Of a stretch of 64,000 nucleotides of DNA, positions 31,715 to 43,988 are shown one piece after another. The stretch's first letter is position 1; every line of letters begins with the position of its first letter. The translations under genes were made by a program, and so were the position numbers. This stretch comes from Phoma sp. XZ068 (Eukaryota > Ascomycota > Dothideomycetes > Pleosporales > Didymellaceae). The notes beneath the pieces are model-generated. The model did no database searches. It had not been told where the DNA came from and saw only the letters and a list, made by a program, of their open reading frames with translations. The DNA is taken from positions 992,001 through 1,056,000 of the forward strand of contig RBKR01000010.1 of NCBI GenBank assembly GCA_004835665.1, written 5' to 3'.

Positions 31715-32756
31715 GTTGAAATTAAGGTTAGGAAGGACGCCAGTGTGTGTTCAACTGTGGGGCAGCATTCTCTTGAAGGGCAGATGGGAAGGACTTAAAA
31801 GTTCCGAAACCCCATGCTAGGATTCCTGCAGGAGTAGGCATGGAACTATTGCACACGGCTGCAAAGCCACTGAAAATATCGACGATCGCAATCGAGGTCG
31901 GCGATGGTTCCATTGTTGAGCTCTGAACTGACTCGTGCACGTCAAGCTGCAGCCTCGAGTACGTCTCTAGGATGGCAACATTCTTGTCCTTCTTTTAACT
32001 TGGGTTGGCAGATTTGCATCAATCTCGAAGCCCAATAGGAGAGACGCCCCCTCTGAGATGCGCATGCTAATTGTAAAAAGCAAACGAACATACAATTTAT
32101 CGCCAGGTTCAGCATCAACACGCTACCTTTTCAAGTCACTTTACAGCCAGTCCGTTACCGCAAAACCTTCCGAAAGTACATGCGCCTGTATATAGCACAT
32201 CTCATTAGCGGAAGCTCGTCCAATCTTCCCTCTTCCTTCCTATTTTCCATCTTTGCCATTGGTACAGCTGCCGATGAGAAAGTTGGTTCCAACTGACTAC
32301 CTACCTAATACGTGTGTGCCGAGGACTTTTCCGACGGAAGCAGCACGTCTCTGATATGGAAGAAACATCATACTCAGGTATTGTCAGACTTGTTAACAAT
32401 CAGTTAGATCTACAGGTTGATTCCTAATGGGGGGTGTCATGGGTCTGGAATTCGTACTAGGGCCATTACTGGTAGTTCACGCTGTGCGGTAATGCTGCCA
32501 AGCTCATGCCTCCTTGGCGCCAACGTTTCACAACAGCCGATCTCTTCAATATGCCGAGCTGCGGCACTGCGTTCATGCGTGTGCGGGTCCCCTGAGATAC
32601 GGGAAGCTAAAACTATTGTGCCTGGGCGCATGCAGATGTCAGCATCCCCTTCAATTGAGTCAGGGTTTTCCGTGTCCGTGTGCGTGCCGACCACCATCGC
32701 GTGACGATCGCCGAACAAGAATCAGCCTCAACTTCAACGCGTCATAACTCAACCAC
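31715..32756. other. Upstream region of the PTH11-like gene; no gene
   Basis: Holds the promoter side of the minus-strand receptor. The small frames near 32,417-32,747 on both strands have no recognisable content. Confidence 0.4.
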
Positions 32757-32900
32757 AATGGGGTCAATTCAAGAGGCGGTTGAAGCTATCGAATCGCTGG
32801 AACCAGGAGAAGATTTTATATATACACAAGTTGCTGATGCGCACAACGTTCAGCGTATTACACTCGCCCGAAGACACCAAGGTGTCGAGACGATCCCCAC
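32757..32900 (+). mobile_element. Pogo-like transposase N-terminal remnant
   Basis: Reads MGSIQEAVEAIESLEPGEDF, IYTQVADAHNVQRITLARRH QG. This parallels the start of the element-1 transposase (MPLEEALEELDSLKPGEHFS...). After ..HQGVE the frame decays. No catalytic part. Confidence 0.6.
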
Positions 32901-34168
32901 CACAATGCACTCAACCAACGAAGGCTCGACAACACTGAAGAGCTGGAGCTTATCGAGTCGTCAATCTACGATTTTCGCGCGGTGCGTCCTGCATGCGAAT
33001 TGACCATGGCATCCCCTAGTTTGATTGATCAAGCTGAACGCTGCTCTACCTCCTACCTTTCCTTGGCACCGCTCGTGGCTGCGACCCCCTCCACATGCAT
33101 TAACTGTGGGCATTCCGCCTCGTCTGCAGATTGATCAGGGTCACAGTCGACACGAACCCATGCCATCATCTTAGCAGATCTCCGTCCCGCCTCTCACATC
33201 GCTTTGCTTCCTGACCGTTCCTTGCTTCCTAAATCAGCGCATAAGCGTAGGTAGTTACGGCATTCTCTCAGAGACTGTAAGCACTAGGTCCCGCATTCTA
33301 TTCGGAACAACTCCCTGTTGGTTCGGCAGCAGCTGTTACGGGTGGCGAAGTTCGTTAGCTACCACGGTTCTAGGTAACGAGAGTTCTGCGTAGAGGCCAT
33401 TCACTGCGCTACTGATGGTCACGTGACTGCATATTTGTGCGGCGCTCTTCCTACAAGATCCAGACTTTGCTGTCTCTTTAGGCTTAGCTGCCGAGGATTC
33501 AAGCCTATCAGGAGTCCAAAAGATGGCCGCGAAGGATAAGGCGGGATGCCTAAACGCGGGCTCCGAGCGCACATTCGGTCCGCACGTATGCCTTCGCACT
33601 ACTGTGATCAACCACTGACTCACATCTGTCGCAATCGAGCTCGGTTAGAACAGGATAATCAAGAAGCACTGAGGCGATCGCATTGTACGAGATTGCGGTG
33701 GCGGTGCGTGTGGTACTTCCATCACCTTACAGAAACCGACAGATTCTCCCATCACATCCTACCTTGACCGTTTCGCGTATGGCGGCACGGCCGCTGACGA
33801 TCCGCCTCTTCCGCCGCAAAGACTTTACTGTTACAGCCAAAGCAAACGTTGTCATAACGCAACTAGCATGAGACGTTCTTACGCTTACGGAAGTGGTCTA
33901 AGCTCAGGCGCCTTTCGGACACCTAAGCCCAGCTGTCGATACCCAGCCCACTGTTTTGAACATGTTGCAGAGCTCGATCACAGACGAGCAGACGCACCCT
34001 ACAGAGGCAGGCGAACACTCCCTTCGTTGTTTCTACAGCGCGGTGTCTTTTCAAGTCTACAAGCTGGGACGCTATAGCGGCCGTGGAAATAGCTGCGTGC
34101 TTCTTGCTTCTTGCTTCTTGCGCCTACCCTGCATGGACGAGTCGCAGAAAGATCAACAACCGTAGCCT
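32901..34168. other. No gene supported
   Basis: Frames of 61-95 aa without domains. A short TTCTTGC tandem repeat lies at about 34,101-34,122. The right end is the 3' flank of the bHLH gene. Confidence 0.4.
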
Positions 34169-35071
34169 CTACTCGGTAACGAGGTGATTGAACACCTTCT
34201 GCTTCCTCCTCCCCTGTGCATACTTAATCCCCTCGTTTTCCTTCTGCAACGCATCCCTCTCTTTCTCGATTCTTTTGATGTAATCAACAGCGGCCGTTAT
34301 AACTACGGCTTTGCTTGGCTTAGGCTGCCCTATGGCATCACCCTCGCCGCTTTGTGGCAAGGTTGGCACCGCTTGTCGTAACTTCTCAAGCTCTGAGTTC
34401 AGACCCTCGCGGTACTTACGTTCGACTTGGTTGTGCGGCATTCGGCTGCGGCGTTGCTTGCACGACCTTCCCGAGGATGTTGACAAGTGTTCAGCCTTGT
34501 CGCTGCCACCCAGGCGCGGGCATCCCCACTTGCGCAATGGGCGCTTCGACGTGGGTTCCTCTTTGTGCTCGATTGATGGCGGAAGTGGTTGACGCTTCAA
34601 GATAGGTGGCGAGACGGTTGCCTCCGTTGCGTCGCTGCAGAGAGAAGGGGTGCACGAGCAGTCATTGTCTGGTAAGATGCAAGCTAATTCAAGTAGAGGA
34701 TCGGTCGAAGGTCCGCTAGAGATCTGATCGAGCAGTCCGAATGGAGTGGGAGTGGGGTGCTGTCGGAAAGCAGATTTGGCAGTCGCGGTCGTGTTTAGCG
34801 CAGTAATGCTGGTTTTCGGTAATATTGAGTCGAAGCAGCTCTGAGTCTTAGGTAGGAAGTCTGAAGCCATCTCGAGCGATGCCGTCGTCTTACTAAAGAA
34901 CGAGTCGGCGTCGAAGAAGTCGGACAGTGAGTGATTGGGAGGCGTGTTGGGAGCGTCTGGAAGGTGATTGTACATGCGGTAGGCTTCTTTCGAATCATTT
35001 GGACCAGACAGCTCTTGGGCATGGGCCAGACAGTTGGCACAGACTACATTAGGATAACCTAGGAAGTGCAT
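34169..35071 (-). CDS. bHLH transcription factor, SREBP-like, 300 aa
   Basis: Nuclear DNA-binding regulator. Near the C-terminus the basic region reads RMPHNQVERKYREGLN; the Tyr in ERKYR is the residue that marks SREBP-type bHLH proteins. Helix 1 is LNSELEKLRQAVPTL, a loop contains PKPSKAVVI, and helix 2 is TAAVDYIKRIEKERDALQKE, leading into a short leucine-zipper-like coil. The N-terminal 200 residues are Ser/Thr/Pro-rich (FFDADSFFSKTT; LELACILPDNDCSC) and no membrane segments occur, so it is not a full-length membrane SREBP. The ATG at 35,071 (MHFLGYPNVV) is chosen; upstream codons to 35,092 lack ATG. Targets unknown. Confidence 0.82.
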   Translation of the reverse strand: MHFLGYPNVVCANCLAHAQELSGPNDSKEAYRMYNHLPDAPNTPPNHSLSDFFDADSFFSKTTASLEMASDFLPKTQSCFDSILPKTSITALNTTATAKSAFRQHPTPTPFGLLDQISSGPSTDPLLELACILPDNDCSCTPSLCSDATEATVSPPILKRQPLPPSIEHKEEPTSKRPLRKWGCPRLGGSDKAEHLSTSSGRSCKQRRSRMPHNQVERKYREGLNSELEKLRQAVPTLPQSGEGDAIGQPKPSKAVVITAAVDYIKRIEKERDALQKENEGIKYAQGRRKQKVFNHLVTE

Positions 35072-36865
35072 TATGCGACGCCGCTTTGCCAAATCGTGAA
35101 CATGTGATCGTAGAGGTTGGCTGATGCTCGTTGGCTGTAGATATGGGAGAGTTAATAAATCTAGAAAGTAGCCCTCGAGCTGCGGTCAGAAAGAGACGTA
35201 TTGAGTTGGAACCTAGAAACGAGTGCCGTATATATACCAACAAGCTTTCAGGTAGTGAGGGCCATTGTTCACAAGCGACTCTAACACAGCTATGAACGAC
35301 TGCTTGCGACTCTGAGGAATTGCTTGCAACCAGAGACATGAATTCCATGCGTATGTGCGGGCAGGTAGGTGGGCCACCTGTGGCGAGGCGGCCAGCCTAT
35401 GCTGTTTGCGTTGCCAGGGCCCCGCAGCGACCGTTGCACCGGGTCTGCTGGCGGTAATGATCGTCTTTCCGGCTGCCTGTTACCGAGACGAGGAGATAAG
35501 TGCGCGCAGATCGGGTTAGCCGTTGGTTGTTCAACCTAGCCATACCAATGCAAGCTTTAGCCTTTGTCAGCGCTAGCTTGTGGTGATCCTCGAGATGGAT
35601 CAAAGCCAATCCTTTAACACGGTTGGGAGGAAAACACCACACATAGCGAGAACTTGATTTTTGGAATCTAGTCTTTTTTTCGCACTCAAACGGTCGCTCT
35701 TGACGCCAATTGACTAGCCAGCACTTAGCCGTAGCGCCCACTGCGACTGAAGTGCCATGACGACAGCGTGGCCTCAGCAGCCCGCATGGCCAACTCCTTT
35801 CCGCGAGCATGCTACACGCACCTTACCTACCGTTTCCAGTCAGTGAGATATCCGAGAACTTCCGCATCCAGGAGGGCAAAGACGACCTTAAAAACAAAGC
35901 TCACAGTCCGGTTGAGGATGTGATCCGGTATGACTGGAAACTCGGTTATGCTTGTGATCTGATCGGCCTGCTCCACGGTTTCCCTATGGTGCAGCACGCT
36001 CCAACACCAGTCATCGCCAGACTTGTCTGAGACAGCCTTGAACAAGCATGTAAAGGCTGCCGAACCCGACGGAAACCTAGCCAAGCTACTCCGCGAGGGT
36101 ATATACCCATACACGTTGAAAGAGCAGATCTTTGCTACAAATCTCATGCGCTTGAAAGACCCTACCAATTTGGTGTCACTTCTGCTGCTCCTGCTTCTAA
36201 AGTCAACATCGATTTACACTACCCATGTTTCGTAAAGACAAACAACAACCGTCTGTCTGAGACGAACAGCCGGCTCGAGGTCTCTACTACCACAACGAGC
36301 CTGGTACGGGTGCGAAGGTACTCAGCGAGCGAGAAACTGAGTCCCTGAACGCAGAGAAATGCAAACAAGCAGGCAGCTGTAGGGTGCGATTCGCGCTCTA
36401 GTCTGATCCGATCGGCCAAGTCATAGGAGTAGACGTTGCTGGACCAGGGTCGCTCGCACTTAATGGTATTTGTTTTACAAGTATGCCTGTAGGTCATCCA
36501 TGATTGTGGCTTCAACTCATGGTCTGACGTTACCGCTCACAGAGCGAGGTCAATCAGCCCGTCGGACAGTTAGAGGAGGTTAACTTGATCCTTGAGCATC
36601 CCAAGGCGGTGCAGAAGTCGCCAAGGCCCGCATGCAAGGTTGTTAGGTCTCAGTGCGGTGTCTCAGTCATACAACGAGCTTTCTCTGTCTTACCTGCTTT
36701 CATGTTCGTTGTGATTCAAATGCGATCAACTTCCCGCAATGAAGGACTTCTTGATGTCTTTTGCCTGTTCCTCTAACGTCTCCTGCATTCATTATTCGTG
36801 TCCCTCGTCGTTTCTACGTACCGACGAGAAGACCACAGACCACGTTCCCTCATCGGCATCCATCT
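35072..36865. other. Promoter region and unassigned sequence
   Basis: The divergent space between the bHLH and Git3-like genes. Plus frame 35,809-36,030 (FPVSEISENFRIQEGKDDLK...) looks protein-like but is short and unrecognised. Other frames are shadows. Confidence 0.4.
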
Positions 36866-38447
36866 ATGTCGATGAAAGGCTCCCTTGAGGCGCTTCTCCT
36901 CCTTTTTCTTCTTCCTCCTTACAGTTCGTCATCACCTTTGGGTTTACCGGATGATTCGGACTACACTTCCGTTGACTATGACGATCTGAAGAGAACACTG
37001 AAGATTCGGATAGCGGCTCTGACGTGCTCCGGTATCAGCATGGCGGCTTCTCTCATGGCCTTTTATTGGTTTTGTCGGATGGAAACTCGATTCCGCCATC
37101 GGTCAGCTTCCCAACCCGTGCTTGTTCAGCTGCTAACAGCATAGTACAGGCTGATCATGTTACTGATATATGGGGACCTCGTGCGTGCAACATGGTACTT
37201 CGTCTTCTCAGTGGTCTCGTTAGTCCAAGGAACTGTCAAAACAGAGTCTTCATTCTGCCAATCGAGCGGCTTCTTCATGCAATATGGGGAGAACACGAGT
37301 GGTGAGTACGAACAAGTCACGCATGGTAGTTCCTAACCCGATTCCAGATTACGCTGTCCTTGTCATAGCCGTTCACAGTGCCTTGCAGGTTTTGCACTCT
37401 TCCACTCAGACTACCTCAGACGGTCTTTACTCGTATCGGGCTTGTATATACCTTGGAGCGCTTCTTATCCCTTGCCTGATGGCCGGCCTCGCTTTCGTCA
37501 ACTCAGGCGTGGGTTATTCGTCTTTAGGCGCCTTCTGTACCCTTCCGATCCGACCATTTTGGTATAGACTAGCCCTGTCTTGGTTACCGCGCTACCTGAT
37601 AGCGCTCATCATCATCGGACTCGCGGTTGCTATCAAGGTTTTCGTCGGCTTTGAGTTCCGCAAGTATTCCAACATGAGTCAGAGCATTCGGACTTCCCAG
37701 AGCTCAAGGATGCCGAGAGCGTCGCGCGATAAAAGGCCCATCTCGTCTGAAGATACAGGTCTAGGCCCGAACTGTCCGCCGCTCGTTTTAGGTACTTCCG
37801 TGGAGTCTATGACAGGAGGTCTCGAGGAGAACCCCAACTCACTCGATGATTCTCCCAATCTTCATGAGCAGATCGGCCACCAACGCCTACGTGTTCGCCG
37901 CCAACTGCGCCTCATGTTCATCTATCCGCTTGTGTATACGCTTATGTGGCTGCTCCCCTTCGTCCATCATTGTATGATGTACTTTGACAAGTACGTACAG
38001 CGGCCAATATGGTTCCTACGGCTGGGAGCCACGGTCTGTATCAGCAGTATGGGCTTCGTCGACTGCTTCATCTTTTCTCTGCGCGAGAAACCTTGGCAGA
38101 GTATCTCTTCTAGTGATGGATCGTTCTGGGAGAGCTTGAAGGTCTGGAACTCCAATACGCTTAAGGGGCATAGGATCGAAAGCTCAGTGCAAGGATGTAC
38201 GGGGGGAAGTGGACTGCCGCTGCCAAAGCGCCTCACAACGCACAAGCCCAGAAGAGTGGAGAGGGCAGCGAACTCCGATGACTATGAGCGGATAGCGGCG
38301 AAACAGGCGAGGGTCAGACTTAAGCTTGAGAGAGAAGAACGGCATACTGCACTAAGGGCGAGGGCTAATGGTTTGTGTAATAAGACTAGCGGGGTGGATG
38401 CAGAGTGCCTGTCAGATCCTGACGGGACGGCGAGGACTTCGGGCTAG
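36866..38447 (+). CDS. Git3-type G-protein-coupled receptor, 495 aa, 3 exons
   Basis: Seven-TM receptor of the fungal Git3/GPR1 class (nutrient sensing upstream of cAMP-PKA). Exons: 36,866-37,101; 37,150-37,301; 37,348-38,447. Introns are 48 nt (GTCAGC...GCTAAC...TACAG) and 46 nt (GTGAGT...TTCCAG). The start MSMKGSLEALLLLFLLPPYS is signal-like. TM1 IAALTCSGISMAASLMAFYW, TM2 LIMLLIYGDLVRATWYFVFS, TM3 YAVLVIAVHSALQVLHSS, TM4/5 with CTLPIRPFWYR and LIALIIIGLAVAIKVFVGFE, a long Ser-rich loop 3, then RQLRLMFIYPLVYTLMWLLP (Git3 C-terminal domain) and TM7. The tail is basic (RLKLEREERHT). All exon phases fit and the frame is intact. Confidence 0.85.
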
Positions 38448-38991
38448 CGGTTGGTGCGGAAGGAGTAGAAAGCAAAGGGAAGAGTTGGATGCCGTTGTGA
38501 AAGAGGACAGGAATACAGGAATGGTTGATTGGCCTCTATGGCGCATCTGTTTTGATTTCCGCTATATACACGGTTCAAGTCACCCCACTGTACTGGTACC
38601 TACATGGCAGCGAACCGACAGGTTGGCGTGCCAATCTTGATTTTTTGCCCTCTTTCGTACTAGTTTCGGATCGACCCCGCGACTACCCCTGCACTTGCCC
38701 CTCTAGAGCCACCTTGACTTCGTAGCCTCCGCTGCCGTGCTGAACCTCCCTACTCTTGCGACTGCGCGGCATAGCACTGTGTGTAACTCACGACCTGCCC
38801 GGCTAGAGCTGTGCACTGCCTCACTTGTGCGCTCATCCGATCAGACGCTGATTCCAGGTTCAGATCTGAGCGCGTTCAGGCTATTTAACAGTAACCGGAT
38901 CATCCCACTCAAACCGACCCTATATTGTCACGGTCATGGGAAGAACAAGTGCCAACTTTAGATATGTGGCTTGCTTATTGGAATACCAGAG
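38448..38991. other. Intergenic between convergent genes
   Basis: 3' flanks of the Git3-like and PD-(D/E)XK genes. Small frames only. Confidence 0.5.
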
Positions 38992-40167
38992 CTATCTGAT
39001 GCTGTAGCGAATCAGTCTACTCGAGCACATATCAGGACGACGCTTGCAGATGTCCCACAACGCGCTGCAGACTTGCTGTAATCTCGTTCCTGTACTGGTC
39101 ACCACCCCATTTATTATGCGCGCAAGCGCGACAACGAGTTCCGTGCAATCACGATCTAGGGTTGTCCTCCAGGCTCGATGCACCGTCATATGATATTGAC
39201 CACCCATGGTGTAATGAATGCCAAGTTGATGGATTGGTCCTTCGGTCGAGATGCTGAAGACAATACGCGCGAGCGGAAAGTTGGGCTCCAGACGTTGCAG
39301 TGCTCTCAAAATGTTCACCGCACACGCCCCACCTACCGCAGCCTGGTTCTCGGCGCCCATCATGTTCCCACTTGTTGCCAAGCCTTTTGCTTCAACCAGG
39401 AGGAATGGAAATTGTAGACCATGCTGCACAAGCTGTGGCTCGCTCAGTAGCTGTTCCTTATCTTGCCACTCCCCGAGCAGCACCTGGTGTACCTCGCTGA
39501 AAGAGTGTCGGGCAAGTCCAACAACGATGTCAGGCTTCGGAGTTGTCAGTGGGTTGCTCAGATCAGGATCCTCAATCGCAGACACCGCCGTGGTCTCGCT
39601 TGTCTCAGTCGCAGTTTCGCTGGGTCCCGTTGAAGAGAGATGTCCGGTAAGATCGAAGCTGGTCGGTGCCGTTGCTAAGATATCAGCTGTCGCGCCCAGT
39701 TGAGGCGTCGGAAATGACAAGAGATCTTGGAGTGATGGTGGGCGAGGTTTAAGCTCCGTTCGCCACGGCTTGTCCGATGCACTCGTCGCAAGCGTATCCT
39801 GACCAAATAGCTTGACGAGTGGCCTGAACACACCTTCGAGTAGCGCGCTCTTCCATTCAGCCTCGCCTTTGGCATCTCTTGCTAGTTCCCGGCACCGATG
39901 TAGATAGTCGTTGGCGGTGTCTCTCACTTGTCCTTTCAGCTCGACGGGGACGCCATTGAGCTCCATAGCGTTGTCGTACGCATCCCCAATAATGTGACGG
40001 CGAAGCTCATCGATGTCTGTGGGTGGGTCCATCTGATCGATGTATACGTGCGCGCGCGCCATGCTGATCTTCCGATATTCAGGGCTTTTGTTCGTCGGAC
40101 TGCTCGAACGCGCCCGTACGGAAGCCCTGCGAGCGCGCCGCTGACGCACGCTTGCACTGTCTGACAT
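38992..40167 (-). CDS. PD-(D/E)XK nuclease-like fungal protein, 391 aa
   Basis: Single-exon gene with the ATG at 40,167 (MSDSASVRQRRARR); the open frame starts 18 bp further up at a GTG. The N-terminus is basic and Ser-rich. The catalytic-fold region (about residues 215-330) shows KPDIVVGLARHSF (PD motif), later FPFLLVEAKGLA (E-x-K motif on the central strand) and ENQAAVGGACAVNILRAL, a Gln-containing helix, together the PD-(D/E)XK pattern. C-terminal HYTMGGQYHMTVHRAW and a helix follow. Fungal proteins of this type are mostly uncharacterised; nuclease activity is an inference. It is divergent to the 611-aa gene, 709 bp apart. Confidence 0.7.
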   Translation of the reverse strand: MSDSASVRQRRARRASVRARSSSPTNKSPEYRKISMARAHVYIDQMDPPTDIDELRRHIIGDAYDNAMELNGVPVELKGQVRDTANDYLHRCRELARDAKGEAEWKSALLEGVFRPLVKLFGQDTLATSASDKPWRTELKPRPPSLQDLLSFPTPQLGATADILATAPTSFDLTGHLSSTGPSETATETSETTAVSAIEDPDLSNPLTTPKPDIVVGLARHSFSEVHQVLLGEWQDKEQLLSEPQLVQHGLQFPFLLVEAKGLATSGNMMGAENQAAVGGACAVNILRALQRLEPNFPLARIVFSISTEGPIHQLGIHYTMGGQYHMTVHRAWRTTLDRDCTELVVALARIINGVVTSTGTRLQQVCSALWDICKRRPDMCSSRLIRYSIR

Positions 40168-40875
40168 GTTGCCGCTGCTAGCCACGTGGTCTACCCAATC
40201 GCGAACGTATTGTGCCCTTACAGGACAGATGCAATTTTGCGATGGTTGTTCTTCTTGATGTTCTTGTTCGTTATCGACAGCGTTCGACTCGGGTGTGTGG
40301 GGCGCGCGATGTGGACTTGGGCAACGTTGCGAGATTTCTGAGGAACGGCCCGTGCGACGACGTTTCTGTGGTGTTGAACGATGTACTCAGCTTCCGCAAA
40401 GGGTCTCAGTATCCAGCGGAGAAAGATGGCGCTTCATCGTAGACTCTTTCGCTCTTTGGATGTTGGTGTTTGGGTGCTTACTCGCTCGTTGCTGGGGGCC
40501 GCCGGTCAAAGATCATCCTGGCCGGTTCTGGGAACACCGAAATGGCACCAACTACATCGCTGCTACAAGTCGTTGTTGCATGCTTGCCATTCCGTCTTAT
40601 GTCAAAGCTATGACTGAGACGACTTCGTATGATGCATGGATCTGGCGTTGATGTTGACGCTGGTGCTCACCAAAACAATCGGGCAAACCTCGGCATTCCG
40701 TTGCACAGGTACCGGAAGTGGCGCCGAGGGCGTGAAGGGATCCACTGGTGTCGACTCTTTGCAGCGGCACTCGAGCTTCTCATGATGCACCCCTGAGCAT
40801 CTCTACTTTGCACTTTCTGCCCTTCGCTTCTGCAGGCTACAGCTAAACGGAGGAAACGAACGTCTCACAGTTACC
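40168..40875. other. Divergent promoter region
   Basis: Lies between the PD-(D/E)XK gene and the 611-aa gene. Frames of 60-118 aa here have no domain. Could hold shared regulatory sites. Confidence 0.4.
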
Positions 40876-42759
40876 ATGCCGAGATGCCCCACACTTCACA
40901 GCTGCTTGAAGGCTCAGACAGAAGAAGGGAGACGGGGCGTCCTCGCAGATGACCCTAATTTCCATTATCTGCTGGGCTTCGAGAAAGACAACGTAGAGTC
41001 ATTGCCTGTGAAGACGTACATCCGCCGGCTGTGGCTGGCGTTCCAAAGCAGCAAGCACTCGTCCATGCCAAGGTGTTTTCTCGACCCGGAGGCAGAAAGA
41101 TTTGCGAAAGAGGTCGAAGAATGGGTTTCTGATTTCGTCAAAGACGAAGACCGCTTGGCATTAGAGATTGCGAAAGATCCACTAGTTGTCGACGAGAAGA
41201 CTAAAGAAACTCGTAGCGCATTCCTAAAGGACGCTGCGCGTACGCTGCTTGTTACAAGAGAATGGGGAGACCACCTCTGGGGAAGTAGAACATTTTGCAG
41301 GAATCCCCTAGCAAACGCGAAACGGGAGCCGGGCGATGACAAGCCTCCAAAGTGGCCGCGGGATCAAGACTTGTGAGTTACTTAGTTGATCTTCAAAAGC
41401 CAAGGCTCAACCACTTCTAGCATTATACAGACTGTTCGCCATTGGCTGGCCGCGCGACTGCAAGACAAACTACAGAACCCAAGACAGGCGAAGAAGATCC
41501 CTCGGATCGAGTGCCCGGAAGATCCGGATCAGAGGAGAGTGTCTCTCGCTGCAGTGTTCCCGGGTACAACACCATACGACTCAGAAGAGGAGGCTGTAGA
41601 TTTGGTCGCACGAGAGTCGGTAGACGTGACAGAAGAAGCCACTCAGTCACAGCGCCACGAGGAACATCCCCTGCGCCGAAGGTCTACGAGATGGCGCAAA
41701 CCCTCAGCACGTGCGATTGACATTGGAGAATTGCAGACAATGTGCCCAGACTCTACTGTTACACAGCTTCGGTCTGTGTCACAAGCTGGCCAGCGACAAT
41801 GTGTTTGGACAGGGACCACCAGGGTTTCTTCGTTGTCTCATCCCAAACCTGCAGATGCACCGTCGCAGTCATCAGATCAGCGCTCAGACAACGTTAAGTC
41901 CAGCACTGCTGTACCTAGGTTCACTTCCGTTGCTCCTTCGAGCTTGAAGAGGAAGCGAGGCGTCAAGTACGTGGAGCCTAGCAGAACAGCCTCGAACGCG
42001 AGACTAAAGTCGACGGAATTATTGCCCACACCCGCACCCAGCCTAGTCGTTTCACAGGTGCCATCTGGGAGCGTGCATGGATCTCCGACTGGACTTGACT
42101 CAGCTCCCGTCCAGGACTCGATAGGGCTGCACACTGTTCAGGACGGAAGCAACGGTCCCCGTGAACTTATGCCTCCGACCAGACACATAGTCTCCCAGGA
42201 TCACACTCATCCAGATCGCGGCCCACGGGTGTCTAAAGTAATGCAGCGCCGTGCTGAGATCTTCATAGACCGGCAGGACCAATGTCGGCAATCAATTGAC
42301 ATTAAATCTGATGTCGTCCGTGACCAGAATGGTGAAGGAAGCTGCGAGACACATTGCTCTCACTGTCGCAGGGCAGCGCCATGTCCTTCGGCATACGAAT
42401 GTCACACAGGCGACGACCGGTGTACGGGGAAAGACTACAGCATCACAGCTCAGAATTCGACGTCGCGGGGTTTGTTTGGAGTAATGAAGCGCGACACATC
42501 CAAATCGTTCGTCTCTCCTCGCGGTCAAAGTATAGCATGTGAAAGAGTGTCGGAGGTTCCAGGGCCAAAAAAGGCTGTGCACAATAAGCGTTACGATCAC
42601 GACTTCGAATCGACAGTGGCGCAGTGGAAGCGACACGCGTCTGACAGACGACGTGATCACACTGCTAGAGCGGCAACGCTCAGAGCGGACGATTTGGATA
42701 TCGACTTCGCGCTGCTCGGGGATCCCAGTGCTGATGAGCTACTTGAGGATTTGTCCTAA
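40876..42759 (+). CDS. Hypothetical protein, 611 aa, 2 exons
   Basis: Unrecognised fungal protein. Exon 1 is 40,876-41,372 and exon 2 is 41,421-42,759. The 48-nt intron (GTGAGT...CTTCTAG) joins RDQDF-IIQTVRHWLAARLQ in phase 2. The N-terminal 200 residues are helical and look folded (YLLGFEKDNVESLPVKTYIR, WVSDFVKDEDRLALEIAKD, LLVTREWGDHLWGSRTF). The remaining 400 are Ser/Thr/Arg-rich and probably disordered, with basic patches (LKRKRGVKYVEP; RRSTRWRKPSAR) that could be nuclear localisation signals, ending in an acidic FALLGDPSADELLEDLS. Possibly a chromatin or nuclear factor; no direct evidence. Confidence 0.68.
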
Positions 42760-43241
42760 GATAAGATTTCCTGTAAGTGCTGAACCTCTGAAGAGCACGA
42801 GATATGTTGTTGGACGAGGATACCCAGAAAACAACACGGCCACCACGTTCAAGGACCCCTTATACTATGTGACATATCTCCTCGCAACTTCCAAGAGAGT
42901 CGAAGCGAAGACGAAATGATTACTGTGAACTAAGGAAACGCCACGATCCATGGCCATCGAAGAGGTTATGTCGCTTCAAGCGGACAGCTGGAAAGCCGCG
43001 CAGCTATGAGTGGTCCTCGAGATCCCGCTTCGCACTCTTACTCGCTCTCCAGATAGGCAACGCAAGGGTCTGCTCGTCTCAACGACACAGTGTCGTGTGG
43101 GGCTTCGCTACGAACGTTACAAGCGCTCCTTGACAAGTTGATAGTTTCGCTCGCACAGACGCGTACTTGCGTCGAGAGCGCGTGCATTCACGCGACGCGT
43201 CATCAACCAATCATGATCTTTCGTTTTCTGCAAGTAATAGT
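42760..43241. other. No gene supported
   Basis: 3' flank of the 611-aa gene, up to dispersed repeat copy B. Confidence 0.5.
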
Positions 43242-43988
43242 GTCCACAAGTCATGTATGAGAGACCTACGAGCAGCGAGCGAGACTCTCGCCCTTCCAAG
43301 TGGTATCGCAAATGCACCAGAATGCGTCATTGTAATGGTCTCTGCATACACACCATCACGCGTGGCTCCTTGTCGCGTCGCAGCCTGTTTCGTCGTCGAC
43401 ACGCCCTTAGGGTTCGAACAAAGAAAGTGACAGTCGTAAAAGCATGCAGACAGAGCGATCGCGGGCGCAATGATACAGTTGGCACGGTCTGGGCAAGGGT
43501 GACGCGTGGCAATCGGTACAAGCATCTCCAGGTCGCGTAGCTTAGCAACACGCGAATGCTGTTGCTTAGCGTCATCATGGTGGTGCTTACCATCGGAAAG
43601 ATACTGATGGTAAGCGCCGTTGTCAGCACAGCACAAGCGTCAGCATGATGTTCTCAGCGTGGAGGTACTGAAGGTCAGCACGATTTGATTATCATTATCG
43701 TCAAGCTAAATGTAGAAAGAATGTCACCCTTTTCAGCCGTTAATGTCGTGTTTATCAGCTTTAGGCACAATACCTACTCGTCATTGCGTGTCACAGAAAC
43801 ATTGTAAGCCAAAATGGCCGCAAATAGGAAGCCATGTCCGAGAATGTTCGATCATAAGGCAGAGGAGCTGCTGATGACAGAGACCAATGCGTGATTGTCA
43901 CATCAGTAGAAGAATAAGCCCAGCACGATCATCCAATCGCTGCAGAAACACAAACAATTTAACAACAATAAGGCATCATGTCGCAAGT
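43242..43988 (+). repeat. Dispersed repeat, copy B (about 750 bp)
   Basis: Same family and orientation as 9,421-10,193 (shared blocks given there). The minus-strand 141-aa frame at 43,211-43,636 parallels the 64-aa frame at 9,637-9,831 (CADNGAYxQxLSxGK; RVAKLRDLxML) but does not look like a conserved protein. Confidence 0.75.
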
